From an uncultured Collinsella sp. (GTDB taxonomy: Bacteria; Actinomycetota; Coriobacteriia; Coriobacteriales; Coriobacteriaceae), in assembly GCA_934668345.1 (NCBI GenBank), contig CAKUNE010000003.1:1-64000 (forward strand): 64,000 nucleotides of DNA, written 5' to 3'. Numbering within the stretch: the stretch's first letter is position 1; the number at the start of each line of letters is the position of its first letter. The notes under the pieces were generated by a model, which saw nothing but the letters and a program-made list of their open reading frames with translations, searched no databases and had not been told where the DNA came from. The position numbers and the translations under genes were made by a program. Of this stretch, positions 38,973 through 47,782 are shown one piece after another.

Positions 38973-39122
38973 ATGGGGGTGGTTGGCTGCGCGCATGATA
39001 TGGATATCAGCGGCGATTTCTCCATCTCGGTAAATAAAGATGGTTTCAAGTTCAGTATCGGTTCGGACTTCGAGGGAGCAACCCTGTTCAACGATTTTCT
39101 TACACTGACACCCATATCATGA
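38973..39122 (+). CDS. Possible 49-residue small protein
   Basis: An ATG with AGGTGG about 9 nt upstream opens a 49-codon frame: an MGVVGCAHD start, then alternating strand-like MDISGDFSISVNKDGFKFSI and GSDFEGATLFNDFL. The hydrophobic/polar alternation looks protein-like rather than random. It stands alone between the purN terminator and the first zinc-ribbon gene. It could equally be the relic of a longer gene. Confidence 0.3.
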   Translation: MGVVGCAHDMDISGDFSISVNKDGFKFSIGSDFEGATLFNDFLTLTPIS

Positions 39123-39277
39123 GCAAGGATAGCTAGCCGGTATAGAGTCGCTTGAGCGGGTATGCGTCTGTTCAAGTGACCCATCGATTTGTTTAAGAAA
39201 TAGTTAAACTACGAAACAAACAGCACGTGAGTAACTCACGACTCAGTGAGACTAAAGGGAATCGGAGAAGAAGGCTC

Positions 39278-40495
39278 ATGTTTTGCCCCAAATGTGGTAG
39301 CAAAATCAGCGACGATGCGCGGTTCTGTACCGAATGCGGTCTGCCCTTGGGCGGGCTCTCGGGCAAGACTGCGGCCGAGGAGGGGCCCAAGGCCGAGCCG
39401 TCGGAGCGAGAATCATCGTCCGCTGAAGTCATATTGGAACCCACAGATACCAAAACGGACTCTGCGATAGGATCCGCGAATGCCGAGTCCACAGCGGAAC
39501 CGAGCCCCGAGCCGGTCTCGAAGACCGCGAGTAGCGGTCACTCCCAGATGTACAACTTCTTTATGCGACGCTGTCAGGTCGGTAACCGCCTGGTGCCGCA
39601 GTTTGCTATCATGATCGCCGCTTTCATCGCCGCGGCAGGCATCGCTTACGCTGCTTTCATGCTCTACAAGAACGTCATCGAGCCCAATCTCCAGCAGCAA
39701 TCCGTGCAACAGGAGCAAGCGACCGAAAGGCCCAAGAAGGACGAGAGAGCGGCCGAAGAAGTTGTCTATACGCTGGAGGAAAAGTCATTGACGGTGTCTG
39801 CTCCGGTCGACCCTATGCTCAACCAGGGCGAGCGGGCTAACATGGAATGGTCTTATCCGCAACTTAAGAGCTCTGCCCAAGACGACGTCGCAGACAAAAT
39901 TAACAAGGCGATTCTCGAGCCCCTTCAAATTGATGCGGAGCGAACGAATCGGGCATCAGATAATGAGCAATCAGGTGCAGAGTTATATCCCGATGGCGAA
40001 TTTCCCTGCATATCGAGAAAAGTGACGGTTACGTACATGGATGAGAACTATTTCTGTATCCGTGACGAGCGCTATTCGACGGGATGGGGTCCGCATGGCG
40101 ACACGGTTGTGACTGGTGTTATTTTTGATTTGCATACGGGTGACACTGTTAGTCCTCAGGACATGTTCGGCATTGATACCGAGGATCTTGCCAGTTCTAT
40201 GAGTTCGGCAGTTTGGCCGTATCTTACGGAAATGGGCAAAAAGTATCCGTCTGACTACAACTCTATGCTCATGCGGAGCAATTCTTCAGACTATTCAATC
40301 AAGGGTTCAACATGCTTGTATGTGACATCCAAGGGACTGGTGTATCGCACCGAAGACTATGAGCTCGGTACTTTTGCGGACGGCAATTGCGAGATTTTGG
40401 TTGCGTCCTGGGATGATGAGTCTCAAGTGGGGTCCGAAGTAACCCCTGATGAGGTCAAGGACGGTACAACGGCGAAAGTCGATAAGGAGGACTAA
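39278..40495 (+). CDS. Zinc-ribbon single-pass membrane protein with DUF3298-like exterior
   Basis: The 405-residue protein opens with a zinc ribbon (MFCPKCGSKISDDARFCTECGLPL; four Cys in two CxxC knuckles), then an acidic Ser/Glu linker, one membrane helix near 110-130 (IMIAAFIAAAGIAYAAFML), and an extracytoplasmic part with an RsiV/DUF3298-like pattern (MEWSYPQLKSSAQDDVADKINKAI, GVIFDLHTGDTVSPQDMFG). The start at 39278 puts the ribbon at residue 1. The topology is ribbon inside, sensor-like domain outside. It is cotranscribed with the next gene, which starts at +2. Confidence 0.75.
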   Translation: MFCPKCGSKISDDARFCTECGLPLGGLSGKTAAEEGPKAEPSERESSSAEVILEPTDTKTDSAIGSANAESTAEPSPEPVSKTASSGHSQMYNFFMRRCQVGNRLVPQFAIMIAAFIAAAGIAYAAFMLYKNVIEPNLQQQSVQQEQATERPKKDERAAEEVVYTLEEKSLTVSAPVDPMLNQGERANMEWSYPQLKSSAQDDVADKINKAILEPLQIDAERTNRASDNEQSGAELYPDGEFPCISRKVTVTYMDENYFCIRDERYSTGWGPHGDTVVTGVIFDLHTGDTVSPQDMFGIDTEDLASSMSSAVWPYLTEMGKKYPSDYNSMLMRSNSSDYSIKGSTCLYVTSKGLVYRTEDYELGTFADGNCEILVASWDDESQVGSEVTPDEVKDGTTAKVDKED

Positions 40496-40496
40496 C

Positions 40497-42113
40497 ATGT
40501 TCTGTCCCAACTGTGGATTTGAGCTTGATGGCGATTTGCGATACTGCACCGAGTGTGGCTATGCACTCGAAGATGCGAAGGCGGTGCTGAACTCTGCCAG
40601 CAACGAAGTGGCAGAAGAGCCTTCCGTTATCAATGAAGCTGCGGAAGAGATTTTAGCTAGTGGCGAAACGGAGAAGGAGTCTTCCGCCGGTGCCGAGGTG
40701 GGGGAGGAAAAGTCGCCCGTGGAGAGCGAGCCCGTAGCGGACGAAGAAGACGACCAGCCCAAAGACGACGTGTCGTCCGGTGCAACGCCTTCGATTCCTG
40801 CCGTGCGCGCCGACCGGCCAAAACCGAGCAATCCGGTCGCCAAGCCCGTCGCGGCGCCAGCCCCTGTTTCTGCGGTGAATGCATCCGCACGGAAAAAGGA
40901 GCCCAAGGCGCTCTATATCGTTGGTATCGTCGTTGGTGTGGCAGTCATTGCCATCTTTAGCTATCTGCTGTTCTTTTGCAAGTCCGGCGACGTTGCCCAT
41001 TACGGCCAGGACAAAGCCATCGTGGTGGTCCAAGAATCCAAGATCACCCCGACCGACGCAAAGGGCGAGAAGCTCAAGAAGTACTCGGTGACCCTGAACG
41101 GCGACAACGGCTACAGCACCAACGCTGAGGTTAAGGGTGACGAGGGCTTCACGGTAAGCCAGTTTCCCGATGTTAAACCGGGAAAATATACTCTTACCGT
41201 TAAGGACTCTAATTCCAAAGTCGAGTGGGCTATCCCCGTCGAAGTCGTTGATAACTCTAAATCCACTGATGCCGTAAAAGAGGTTTCCCTCGAGGTGCCT
41301 AAGGTCAACGAGGCCGATACAAAGACAGACGAAGGCGACAAGAAGGATGGAGGCGCCGCGGCGGACAATACCGCTGCGTATGCCGCTTACAAGCAAAAGT
41401 GCCAGGAATACCTAGCGTGCTATGGAGAGCCACAAATTGTTGAGGTGACTGATTCTGTCTATGCGATGCGAGGGCTTTGCCTTGTCGACCTCGTTGATTT
41501 TGATCAGGATGGCCAGCCTGAGTTCTTGACCGTTGTGAACGGTATGAGCGATGACGAATTAAAGAGTGCTTGGAATGGAGATATAGAGGGACTTCAGAAG
41601 TCCTACACCGTAGAGGTTTGGTCGGCAGCTGATGGTGGTGTCAAGAGACTTTACAGTCAAAATTGGCTTGATAACAGCAACGGAGGAACGATGTTTCTTC
41701 CGCTGATTAAAGCGGATGGCGGCAGCATCCTCGTAAGCCAAAGAACATATGAGATGAGCAATGCGATTACGGCACTGCTCGCTGGCAGACAGGCTTTGGC
41801 CGGGGACAATACTTCGGTATATGGCAAGAAAGGCGATGTTTTTTCGCTTGTAAGCAACTACGAGTCCTGGGGAGTTGAGCCGAGCGAGGGCAATGGCTAC
41901 GAAGAATATTATGCGTCGGAGGGCAAGGAAATTTCCGAGACGGACTATAATGCTCTATATCAGCAATTTGGCTATGGGCACAATTACCGGACATACTACT
42001 TCCTTGATTTCTCAACCTCAGGTTACGGTTCTATTTCAGGGGAATCCCACGTCGATCCCAATCAAGTTGCGGAAGTCACCAAAGATACGCTCAAAAAGGT
42101 GGGAATCGAATAA
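40497..42113 (+). CDS. Zinc-ribbon single-pass membrane protein, unknown exterior domain
   Basis: The 538-residue protein begins MFCPNCGFELDGDLRYCTEC, followed by an acidic linker of about 110 residues, a membrane helix near 140-162 (YIVGIVVGVAVIAIFSYLLFF), a small beta domain (YSVTLNGDNGYSTNAEV...GKYTLTVKD) and a C-terminal domain of about 250 residues with LVDLVDFDQDGQPEFLTVVNG, an EF-hand-like Asp-rich loop also found in the 45904 protein. AAGGAGG lies inside the end of the previous gene. Its exterior domain is unknown to me. Confidence 0.72.
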   Translation: MFCPNCGFELDGDLRYCTECGYALEDAKAVLNSASNEVAEEPSVINEAAEEILASGETEKESSAGAEVGEEKSPVESEPVADEEDDQPKDDVSSGATPSIPAVRADRPKPSNPVAKPVAAPAPVSAVNASARKKEPKALYIVGIVVGVAVIAIFSYLLFFCKSGDVAHYGQDKAIVVVQESKITPTDAKGEKLKKYSVTLNGDNGYSTNAEVKGDEGFTVSQFPDVKPGKYTLTVKDSNSKVEWAIPVEVVDNSKSTDAVKEVSLEVPKVNEADTKTDEGDKKDGGAAADNTAAYAAYKQKCQEYLACYGEPQIVEVTDSVYAMRGLCLVDLVDFDQDGQPEFLTVVNGMSDDELKSAWNGDIEGLQKSYTVEVWSAADGGVKRLYSQNWLDNSNGGTMFLPLIKADGGSILVSQRTYEMSNAITALLAGRQALAGDNTSVYGKKGDVFSLVSNYESWGVEPSEGNGYEEYYASEGKEISETDYNALYQQFGYGHNYRTYYFLDFSTSGYGSISGESHVDPNQVAEVTKDTLKKVGIE

Positions 42114-42119
42114 AAACTG

Positions 42120-42156
42120 AAAGGGGCTTGGAAAACTGTTTCCAAGCCCCTTTCTT
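42120..42156 (+). terminator. Terminator after the zinc-ribbon pair
   Basis: A perfect 15-bp stem AAAGGGGCTTGGAAA/TTTCCAAGCCCCTTT has a 4-nt loop, followed by CTTA. It is shared with the convergent ATPase gene, whose stop is at 42155. Confidence 0.85.
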
Positions 42157-43537
42157 ATAGTAGTTGCTCGAGCCCAACAAGCCTCGCGTTGCTTGTTTGA
42201 GCCGCTCTATTTTGACACGCTTTGGTAAATCCACTCTTGCTAAACAAGTAGTACTGTTTGATCGGCCGGCCCAGCAGCGCGCTGCGCCGCTCGAGTGTTT
42301 CAAGAACGTCGGTATCTACGGGCTCGTTTCTCCATTTGCACTCGCCAACGATGAGCTCCCCATCGGCGTCCTCAAGCACAACGTCAATCTCTTCTTGCCG
42401 GCGCGTGTTCGGGTTCGTGCCCCACCAAGAGCCGATTGCCTTGGGCAGCACATCCAGTTCGCTCTCAACAACCTGCCGCATCAACCACTGGCGGCACACT
42501 TCTTCAAATGCAGGGCCCACAAAGGTAGGCAGCTCACGTTTGACGATACGTGCAGCAACGGCGGCCCCGAGTCCCTCTTCGATCGTTCCTGCGTACTGTG
42601 GAACAAACCGATACCAAAACCTAAACAGGTTATCGCAGATCCGATAGACTACCCTGCGTTTTGTTGCCTTTACAACAGGCGTGACGCGCTCAACGATTCG
42701 CAGTTCGATCAATGCGTCGAGCAGTCGCGCGACCTGTGGAGTTGCGAGGTGGGTAACATCGGCAATCTCTTTGGAGCGTACACAGCCGTTGGCAATGGCG
42801 GTTATGACGGCATTGTAGATAGCTGGGCTGCGGACCTCTTGCAGCAGATAGTTCTGGGGTTCGGCATACAAAAACGCATCTTGACGCAACAGCGCATGCT
42901 CAAGGTTCCATTGAGTGGAACGCGTGCCATCGAGCTGCGATAGATAGAGCGGCATCCCGCCAACAACGGAATACAGCTCGATGACCCTTTCGATGGGTGC
43001 ATCGGGAAGCATGAGAGCCACGTCAAAGATGGTGAAGGGGTCAATGCGCAGCTGCATGGTGCGGCGTCCATAAAGAGGGCTTTGGTGTCCTAGTACCTGG
43101 TGTTCCATAAAGCTCATGGACGATCCGCAGAGCACGAGGAACAGCTTGCTCGTGTCTTTATGTCGATCGATAAGCGTTTGCAGGCACGACGAGACGCCCG
43201 GATCGCTCTCGGCGAGGTAGGGATACTCGTCAATAATCAGAACGATTCGCTCTGTTTTGGCGTGTTCGAAGACGGATTCGAGTGCAACCTGGATAGAGGG
43301 GAACGCTGCTCCTGCGGCGCTATCGCCAAGTATCTCGCGGCTGAGCAGCGCGAGGTTTTCGCTTGCAACGGTTTGCTGTCCGGTAAAGAAGATCACATGG
43401 GGTTTGCCCTGTGTAAAGACGCGAAGCAGGCTGGTTTTACCCACGCGACGCCTTCCATAGACTACGGCAAACTGAAAGGAACCTTTTTGATAGGCGGTTT
43501 CCAGGGATTCAAGCTCTTCCCGACGTCCAACAAACAT
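42155..43537 (-). CDS. ATP-binding protein, archaeal-type ATPase plus DUF234
   Basis: The 460-residue protein has FVGRREELESLETAY at the start, Walker A VVYGRRRVGKTSLLR at about 26-40, Walker B RIVLIIDEYPYL, sensor LVLCGSSMSFME, a winged-helix segment (VRSKEIADVTHLATPQVARLLDAL) and a DUF234-type C-terminus with a PD-(D/E)XK-like pattern (EEIDVVLEDADGELIVGECKW). That pattern is a known nuclease-like fold. The role is unknown. It is a second orphan of the same broad group as the 30088 gene. Three 15-bp tandem repeats lie just upstream. Confidence 0.82.
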   Translation of the reverse strand: MFVGRREELESLETAYQKGSFQFAVVYGRRRVGKTSLLRVFTQGKPHVIFFTGQQTVASENLALLSREILGDSAAGAAFPSIQVALESVFEHAKTERIVLIIDEYPYLAESDPGVSSCLQTLIDRHKDTSKLFLVLCGSSMSFMEHQVLGHQSPLYGRRTMQLRIDPFTIFDVALMLPDAPIERVIELYSVVGGMPLYLSQLDGTRSTQWNLEHALLRQDAFLYAEPQNYLLQEVRSPAIYNAVITAIANGCVRSKEIADVTHLATPQVARLLDALIELRIVERVTPVVKATKRRVVYRICDNLFRFWYRFVPQYAGTIEEGLGAAVAARIVKRELPTFVGPAFEEVCRQWLMRQVVESELDVLPKAIGSWWGTNPNTRRQEEIDVVLEDADGELIVGECKWRNEPVDTDVLETLERRSALLGRPIKQYYLFSKSGFTKACQNRAAQTSNARLVGLEQLL

Positions 43538-43552
43538 GATGCGCCTCGTTCA

Positions 43553-43597
43553 TATATATATTACTAACATATATATTACTAACACGTATATGAGTAA
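43553..43597 (-). promoter_or_regulatory. Three tandem 15-bp repeats upstream of the DUF234 ATPase
   Basis: Units of 15 bp (TATATATATTACTAA, CATATATATTACTAA, CACGTATATGAGTAA) run head to tail directly in front of the minus-strand gene at 43537. They are AT-rich in a GC-rich genome. Iterated sites on one side of a start codon suggest a repressor or nucleation site; the sequence also contains candidate -10 hexamers. Confidence 0.55.
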
Positions 43598-43639
43598 CTT
43601 TCCACCCGTCAATCGGATGGCAAAGAAATGACAGCGTTT

Positions 43640-44998
43640 CTACTTAACGAGGCGCTTGAGTTTGGCATAGTCCTGAATCTGCTTTTTGCGCTTGGCGTTG
43701 AGGAGGTTGTTGAGGTCGAGCTTCTCAATGGTGCAGCGTTTGAGTAGCTCGGAACTGTCAAAGCCGTTTAACTCAATGTCTACATCCAGATCGTGCTTGA
43801 GCTTGGTCCATTTATTGAGCTGCGAGCGCACGTAGGCCGCGGGACGTTCTATCTCGTTGGCGATGTCGCGTACGCTGGCGCCCGTTCCAAACAACTCGCG
43901 TAACTTTGCCGTCTCCTTGCGCGTGCGCTCGTTTTTGGCATCGGTCTTGCATCGATCGCTGCAGTAGTGCCGTTTGACGCCACGATGCCCGGCAAGTGAG
44001 TAGGCGCGTCCGCACTGCTCACAATAGCCGATCTTGACGGTGCTCAGCTTGCGCGAAAAATCAAACCAGAGCCACGAGAGATAGCTGTCAAACGAGAGGA
44101 ACCCTGTGGATTCGTTGCCCTGGAACACATCCACGTGCGCGCCCGAGAGATGCGAGATCACGAGCGCTTGCACCAAAGCGGTGAGTGCATCGCGGTCATC
44201 GTTGTCGAGTTCTTCGCGGCGCTCCTGGATATCTGCTTGAGGGTCGATTACATAGAAGCTCTCCTCGCTATTGCTGACCTTGAGTCGCGCTGAAATCTCC
44301 GAGCTGGAGTCTTCGTCCATGTAGAACATCGCCTGCAAAACACTGAAGTCATTGGCGGTGAGCTCGTGTTCAAAAGAGAGCACGTTGAGTGCAACGAGGG
44401 ATTCTTCCTCGTCGATCATAAACATAAAGGCGTAGAAATATCCCGCATCGGATTCGATTTTGCGCACGATGGGCAGGCTTTTGAATGAGTCGGTATAATC
44501 TCCGCCCGCCCTCAGGATAGTGGTGTAGATCTTGAAGGATGACCCGTTTGCCGCGCAGGTTACCACTGATTTCTCGATTCTTTCCAATGCGGAGACCTTT
44601 GCGATGGTGCAGCTCCCGTTGAGGTATTCCTGGATGCGCATGGCAATAAGTGCTGCCATCGCGGCATTGGCCCAATCGCGTACGGATTCTATTGCGTGCT
44701 TGCCAAAAAGCGGCCCGGTCTGTTCGGCGTAATCAAGTACGTTAAAGAGGCTTGCGTGGAAGGGTTGCTCTTTAACGGCGGTGGGTTCGATGCATGATGC
44801 CAGCCTGATCAGATCGGCATGGCGCTCGCTGTGTGCGGGCCCTTCGTTGCTTTTGCTGCCGGCCAGCTCGGTGGGCATGTAGAGTTCAAAGACAAGCTGG
44901 GCCTCGCCAACGGGCCTATTGGGTTCGTTCTCTATGAGGTTGACTTTCTTAAACGGAATCGAACCTTCAACGGTGCGTGTTTGGGAGAACTCAAACAT
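43640..44998 (-). CDS. CGNR-like zinc-finger protein, likely DNA-binding
   Basis: The product has 452 residues. The N-terminal 300 residues are an alpha/beta region unknown to me. Near 325-360 lies YCEQCGRAY-SLAGHRGVKRHYCSDRC, a C-x2-C...C-x3-C finger of the CGNR kind, followed by a basic helix and a helix-turn-helix-like segment (GASVRDIANEIERPAAYVRSQLNKW). The finger plus HTH suggests a transcription regulator. AGGGG precedes the ATG. No partner gene is adjacent in the same direction. Identification as a CGNR member is by motif only. Confidence 0.6.
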   Translation of the reverse strand: MFEFSQTRTVEGSIPFKKVNLIENEPNRPVGEAQLVFELYMPTELAGSKSNEGPAHSERHADLIRLASCIEPTAVKEQPFHASLFNVLDYAEQTGPLFGKHAIESVRDWANAAMAALIAMRIQEYLNGSCTIAKVSALERIEKSVVTCAANGSSFKIYTTILRAGGDYTDSFKSLPIVRKIESDAGYFYAFMFMIDEEESLVALNVLSFEHELTANDFSVLQAMFYMDEDSSSEISARLKVSNSEESFYVIDPQADIQERREELDNDDRDALTALVQALVISHLSGAHVDVFQGNESTGFLSFDSYLSWLWFDFSRKLSTVKIGYCEQCGRAYSLAGHRGVKRHYCSDRCKTDAKNERTRKETAKLRELFGTGASVRDIANEIERPAAYVRSQLNKWTKLKHDLDVDIELNGFDSSELLKRCTIEKLDLNNLLNAKRKKQIQDYAKLKRLVK

Positions 44999-45137
44999 TG
45001 TTACCCCTGTCTCTAGCTGCAGGTTTAATAGCGTAGCACGTTTAGGAAAATTACCCGGTCAAAATCTCTATATCGGATAAACGACAAATCGTATCTTGTG
45101 ATCGTCAAGAAAAGGGGTAACGAGAAAGGACCCGATC

Positions 45138-45755
45138 ATGCATTGCAAACAGTGTGGAGCAGAGATTAACGACGGCGCCAAGTTCTGCAGCGTGTGCGGA
45201 ACGCCTACGGTCGCGGCTGCGGCCAGCACGGCGGGAGATGCGATTTACGTTGAGGCCCGGCCGATTGAGAGCCAGTCTGTCGAGGCTCAGTTTCAAGCGG
45301 CGGAGGATGCAGAGGCCGCTGCTTGCCTGCAAGATTCACTTCGCGAGTCCATCGGGTCCCTTACGCGAGCGTCGGTGATTTCGTTGCTCTATGTGCTCTT
45401 TTTCAATTACGTGCTGGGAGGGGGCTCGCTGGGGCTCGACTATATGATTCTGCTGGCGCTGCTTCTGATTGGTCCCTGGAAGGTGATTATCTCGCTGTAC
45501 CGCAGCGGTGTAAGGCTTCCCTTTGTCTATGGTGGCGGCATTATCGGTATCACGATTATGCTAATCGAACTTGTGGTTCTCGTGGGCCTTCCTGTCGTTG
45601 TTCTGATGCTTTTTTACTGGTTGGGCAGCGTGATTCACGGAGCGGTTCCGGTTGTTCCCGAATTAGCCCCGATGACGATGGTGGCACTTTGGCCTATCGT
45701 CTCGGTTGCCAACATCATCTTCAAGGCAATCAAGCTGCACATGGCTCGCGCCTAG
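45138..45755 (+). CDS. Zinc-ribbon multi-pass membrane protein
   Basis: The 205-residue protein begins MHCKQCGAEINDGAKFCSVCGTPT, then a polar linker (to about 80), then three or four membrane segments (about 83-100, 103-120, 135-160, 180-198). It is the multi-pass variant of the zinc-ribbon proteins in this region. GAGAAAGGA lies upstream of the ATG. Function unknown. Confidence 0.72.
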   Translation: MHCKQCGAEINDGAKFCSVCGTPTVAAAASTAGDAIYVEARPIESQSVEAQFQAAEDAEAAACLQDSLRESIGSLTRASVISLLYVLFFNYVLGGGSLGLDYMILLALLLIGPWKVIISLYRSGVRLPFVYGGGIIGITIMLIELVVLVGLPVVVLMLFYWLGSVIHGAVPVVPELAPMTMVALWPIVSVANIIFKAIKLHMARA

Positions 45756-45903
45756 CAAGTAGCTCGTCGCATGCCTTCCGCGTGGGGTCAGGCGAATTTG
45801 AAAGGTGAAAGAAAAGGTTTACAGTCGAGCAAATTGTCCTGGGCCTTTTCTGTTTGCAGGCTGTGGGCTATCGTTTCGATATGCTGAAGTTCTAGGGGGA
45901 TAT

Positions 45904-47394
45904 ATGTACTGCGCAAGCTGCGGGGCAAAGATCAAAGACGGGGCGCGATACTGTTCCGCATGCGGAAAACCGTTGGATGTGGATGATGCGCCGGCGAATG
46001 CTCAGCAGCCGCTTCCTTCAGGTACAGCAAAGGCGCCTGCTGATAGAAAAGCGACGAGCGATCCTGCTGCATCTCGCTCAGAGAGCGCTTCTCCGGCGTC
46101 CTCTGAGCATATGTCTTTTGCGGCCTTTATGATGCAGCGTCGGCAGATCGGCCGTTTTGCCGTGCCTACGTTTGTCACCATTCTTGCAGCAATCATCTTT
46201 ACCGCTGGTGTCGCCTACGCACTGGTCAAAGCTTACGAGGCCTTTGTGCTGCCTCAGCTGCAGCAGCAGGAACAGCCGGCTGCAGTCGAGAATAAGTCGT
46301 CTAAAAAGAAGGTCGCGGCAGCTAACAAGAAAGCGCACGAGGCCTACGAGGGCGTGGTTGCGCGTTACGAGGACTTTGTGAGCTATTGCGAGCAGAAGGG
46401 AGCTGGTACTGCCAACTACGACGACTGGGCTCTGGGGCGCGGCGATGATTCTGGGCTGGGGCAGTTATTCGTTTATGACAGCCAGAATGCTCCCGGCTTT
46501 TTAAACTACTACTATGCTTTCGATGATTTGAACGGTGACGGAATTGACGAGCTGCTTATTGGGTCTGTCGATGCGCAGAACGATATTTCGGCGATTGTAG
46601 GTGCCTACTGCTTTGTTGATGGAAAGGCCGTTTCGGTTATGCCTTCGTCAGAGATGGTAGAAGGCTCCAGCAATATGACGAATCGGTATGACGGTTTTAT
46701 TGCTCAGGGTGAGAGCCAAGTCATTACTGTCTGCAAGGACGGCATCGTTAAATTTACTTGTAGTCAGGATTGTAACCAGGCAGATTTCTATATTTCGCTT
46801 ACTGCAAAGGGTCCTGAGGTCGTAGACGCGGTGCAAATTCAAAATAAGGAATTTGATAGACAGAATGGCGCCTATTTGGTGAGGACCGTCGAGGATGGTG
46901 GCAAACCACAGGAGACGATGGTCCAGGGGCGTGAAGAAGCGTGCAAAATTCTTGACGAGATTGCCGGGGAGCATCCGGAGGCCGACATTGAAAAGCCGTC
47001 TGCAAGCAGCGATATGTGGAAGGCATTCAAAGGAGCGGAGCCTTCGGAGAGCTCTTTGAAGGACGGCTCTGGCACTGCAGGCGATCGAACTGGCGCATCT
47101 CAAGCACCATCTGAAGCGGCATCCGATAGCGGCGACGATGGGGAGGCCGCTGCGGGCGACGATGGCGTGATCGCCGACATGGATGCGTTCATTGCAAACG
47201 CCAAGCGCGAGTTGATTGTGCCAGATGACGCCTCTATTACGTACAAGGTCGCTGATAGGCCAAGCTATTGGGAGGGGGCGGCAACGTACGTTTGGTACGT
47301 CGAGTTTTATAAAGACGGAAAGGTCGTAGCGTCCGCGGAATGCGGCTCTGAAGGGTATCCGTGCCGGTCGATTATGGCCTATCGCGAGAGCTAG
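45904..47394 (+). CDS. Zinc-ribbon single-pass membrane protein with Asp-rich exterior
   Basis: The 496-residue protein begins MYCASCGAKIKDGARYCSAC, with a Ser/Ala/Pro linker, a membrane helix at about 90-112 (FVTILAAIIFTAGVAYALV), then an exterior region with a YYAFDDLNGDGIDELLIG loop that resembles the FDQDGQPEFL loop of the 40497 protein. A low-complexity Ala/Ser/Asp stretch near 400-425 and a final beta domain (ITYKVADRPSYWEGAATYVWYVEF) follow. The start at 45904 follows CTAGGGGGA and puts the ribbon first; the frame is open further upstream. Confidence 0.72.
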   Translation: MYCASCGAKIKDGARYCSACGKPLDVDDAPANAQQPLPSGTAKAPADRKATSDPAASRSESASPASSEHMSFAAFMMQRRQIGRFAVPTFVTILAAIIFTAGVAYALVKAYEAFVLPQLQQQEQPAAVENKSSKKKVAAANKKAHEAYEGVVARYEDFVSYCEQKGAGTANYDDWALGRGDDSGLGQLFVYDSQNAPGFLNYYYAFDDLNGDGIDELLIGSVDAQNDISAIVGAYCFVDGKAVSVMPSSEMVEGSSNMTNRYDGFIAQGESQVITVCKDGIVKFTCSQDCNQADFYISLTAKGPEVVDAVQIQNKEFDRQNGAYLVRTVEDGGKPQETMVQGREEACKILDEIAGEHPEADIEKPSASSDMWKAFKGAEPSESSLKDGSGTAGDRTGASQAPSEAASDSGDDGEAAAGDDGVIADMDAFIANAKRELIVPDDASITYKVADRPSYWEGAATYVWYVEFYKDGKVVASAECGSEGYPCRSIMAYRES

Positions 47395-47495
47395 TAACTT
47401 TAGCCGAGGCATTTTGGCATTACGGCGTGCGCGGCTCCTATACCTTTCCCCTTGTTCCATCCGATGAGTTTAGTTACAGCTAAAACGGCCGTTAC
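47395..47495. other. Intergenic DNA before the tRNA-Ser relic
   Basis: About 100 nt with no gene. AAAACGGCCGTT near 47481 is a small palindrome. I see nothing else. Confidence 0.3.
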
Positions 47496-47585
47496 GAAGA
47501 GCTGACCGAGAGTCCGAAGACACTCGCCCGCTAAGCGGGTATGCCCAAAAAGGGTATCTGGGGTTCGAACCCTCCCGGTTCTTCG
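47496..47585 (+). pseudogene. tRNA-Ser (GCT) pseudogene
   Basis: The segment folds as a class II serine tRNA: acceptor GAAGAGC/GTTCTTC, anticodon stem CTCGC/GCGGG around anticodon GCT, long variable arm ATGCCC/GGGTAT, and GGGGTTCGAAC in the T-arm. It differs from a functional tRNA in four ways: the base before the anticodon is C, not the near-universal T33; the D-loop lacks GG; the T-stem has 2 extra bases (CCTCCCG); and TCA stands where CCA should be. It is therefore probably a decayed copy. Confidence 0.6.
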
Positions 47586-47782
47586 TCAGTTGACCAAAGG
47601 TGCGACATTATTACCGCTCGCCGGCGGGTGACTAAATGCGATGACTTGAGGGCTATAATTAACCGAGCTAAGTCGGGGGATAGATTGAGACGCACGGGCT
47701 TTCGATGCGCCTGTCGGCTCGGCATTTCGCAATTCATTAGACACGCGGAGCGCGTGGTTTGGGATTAACGAAAGGAATCAGC

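Noticed and set aside
39227..39277. Upstream extension of the first zinc-ribbon gene to 39227
   Set aside because: It adds MSNSRLSETKGNRRRRL, which lacks conservation with the other ribbon proteins, all of which begin at the ribbon.
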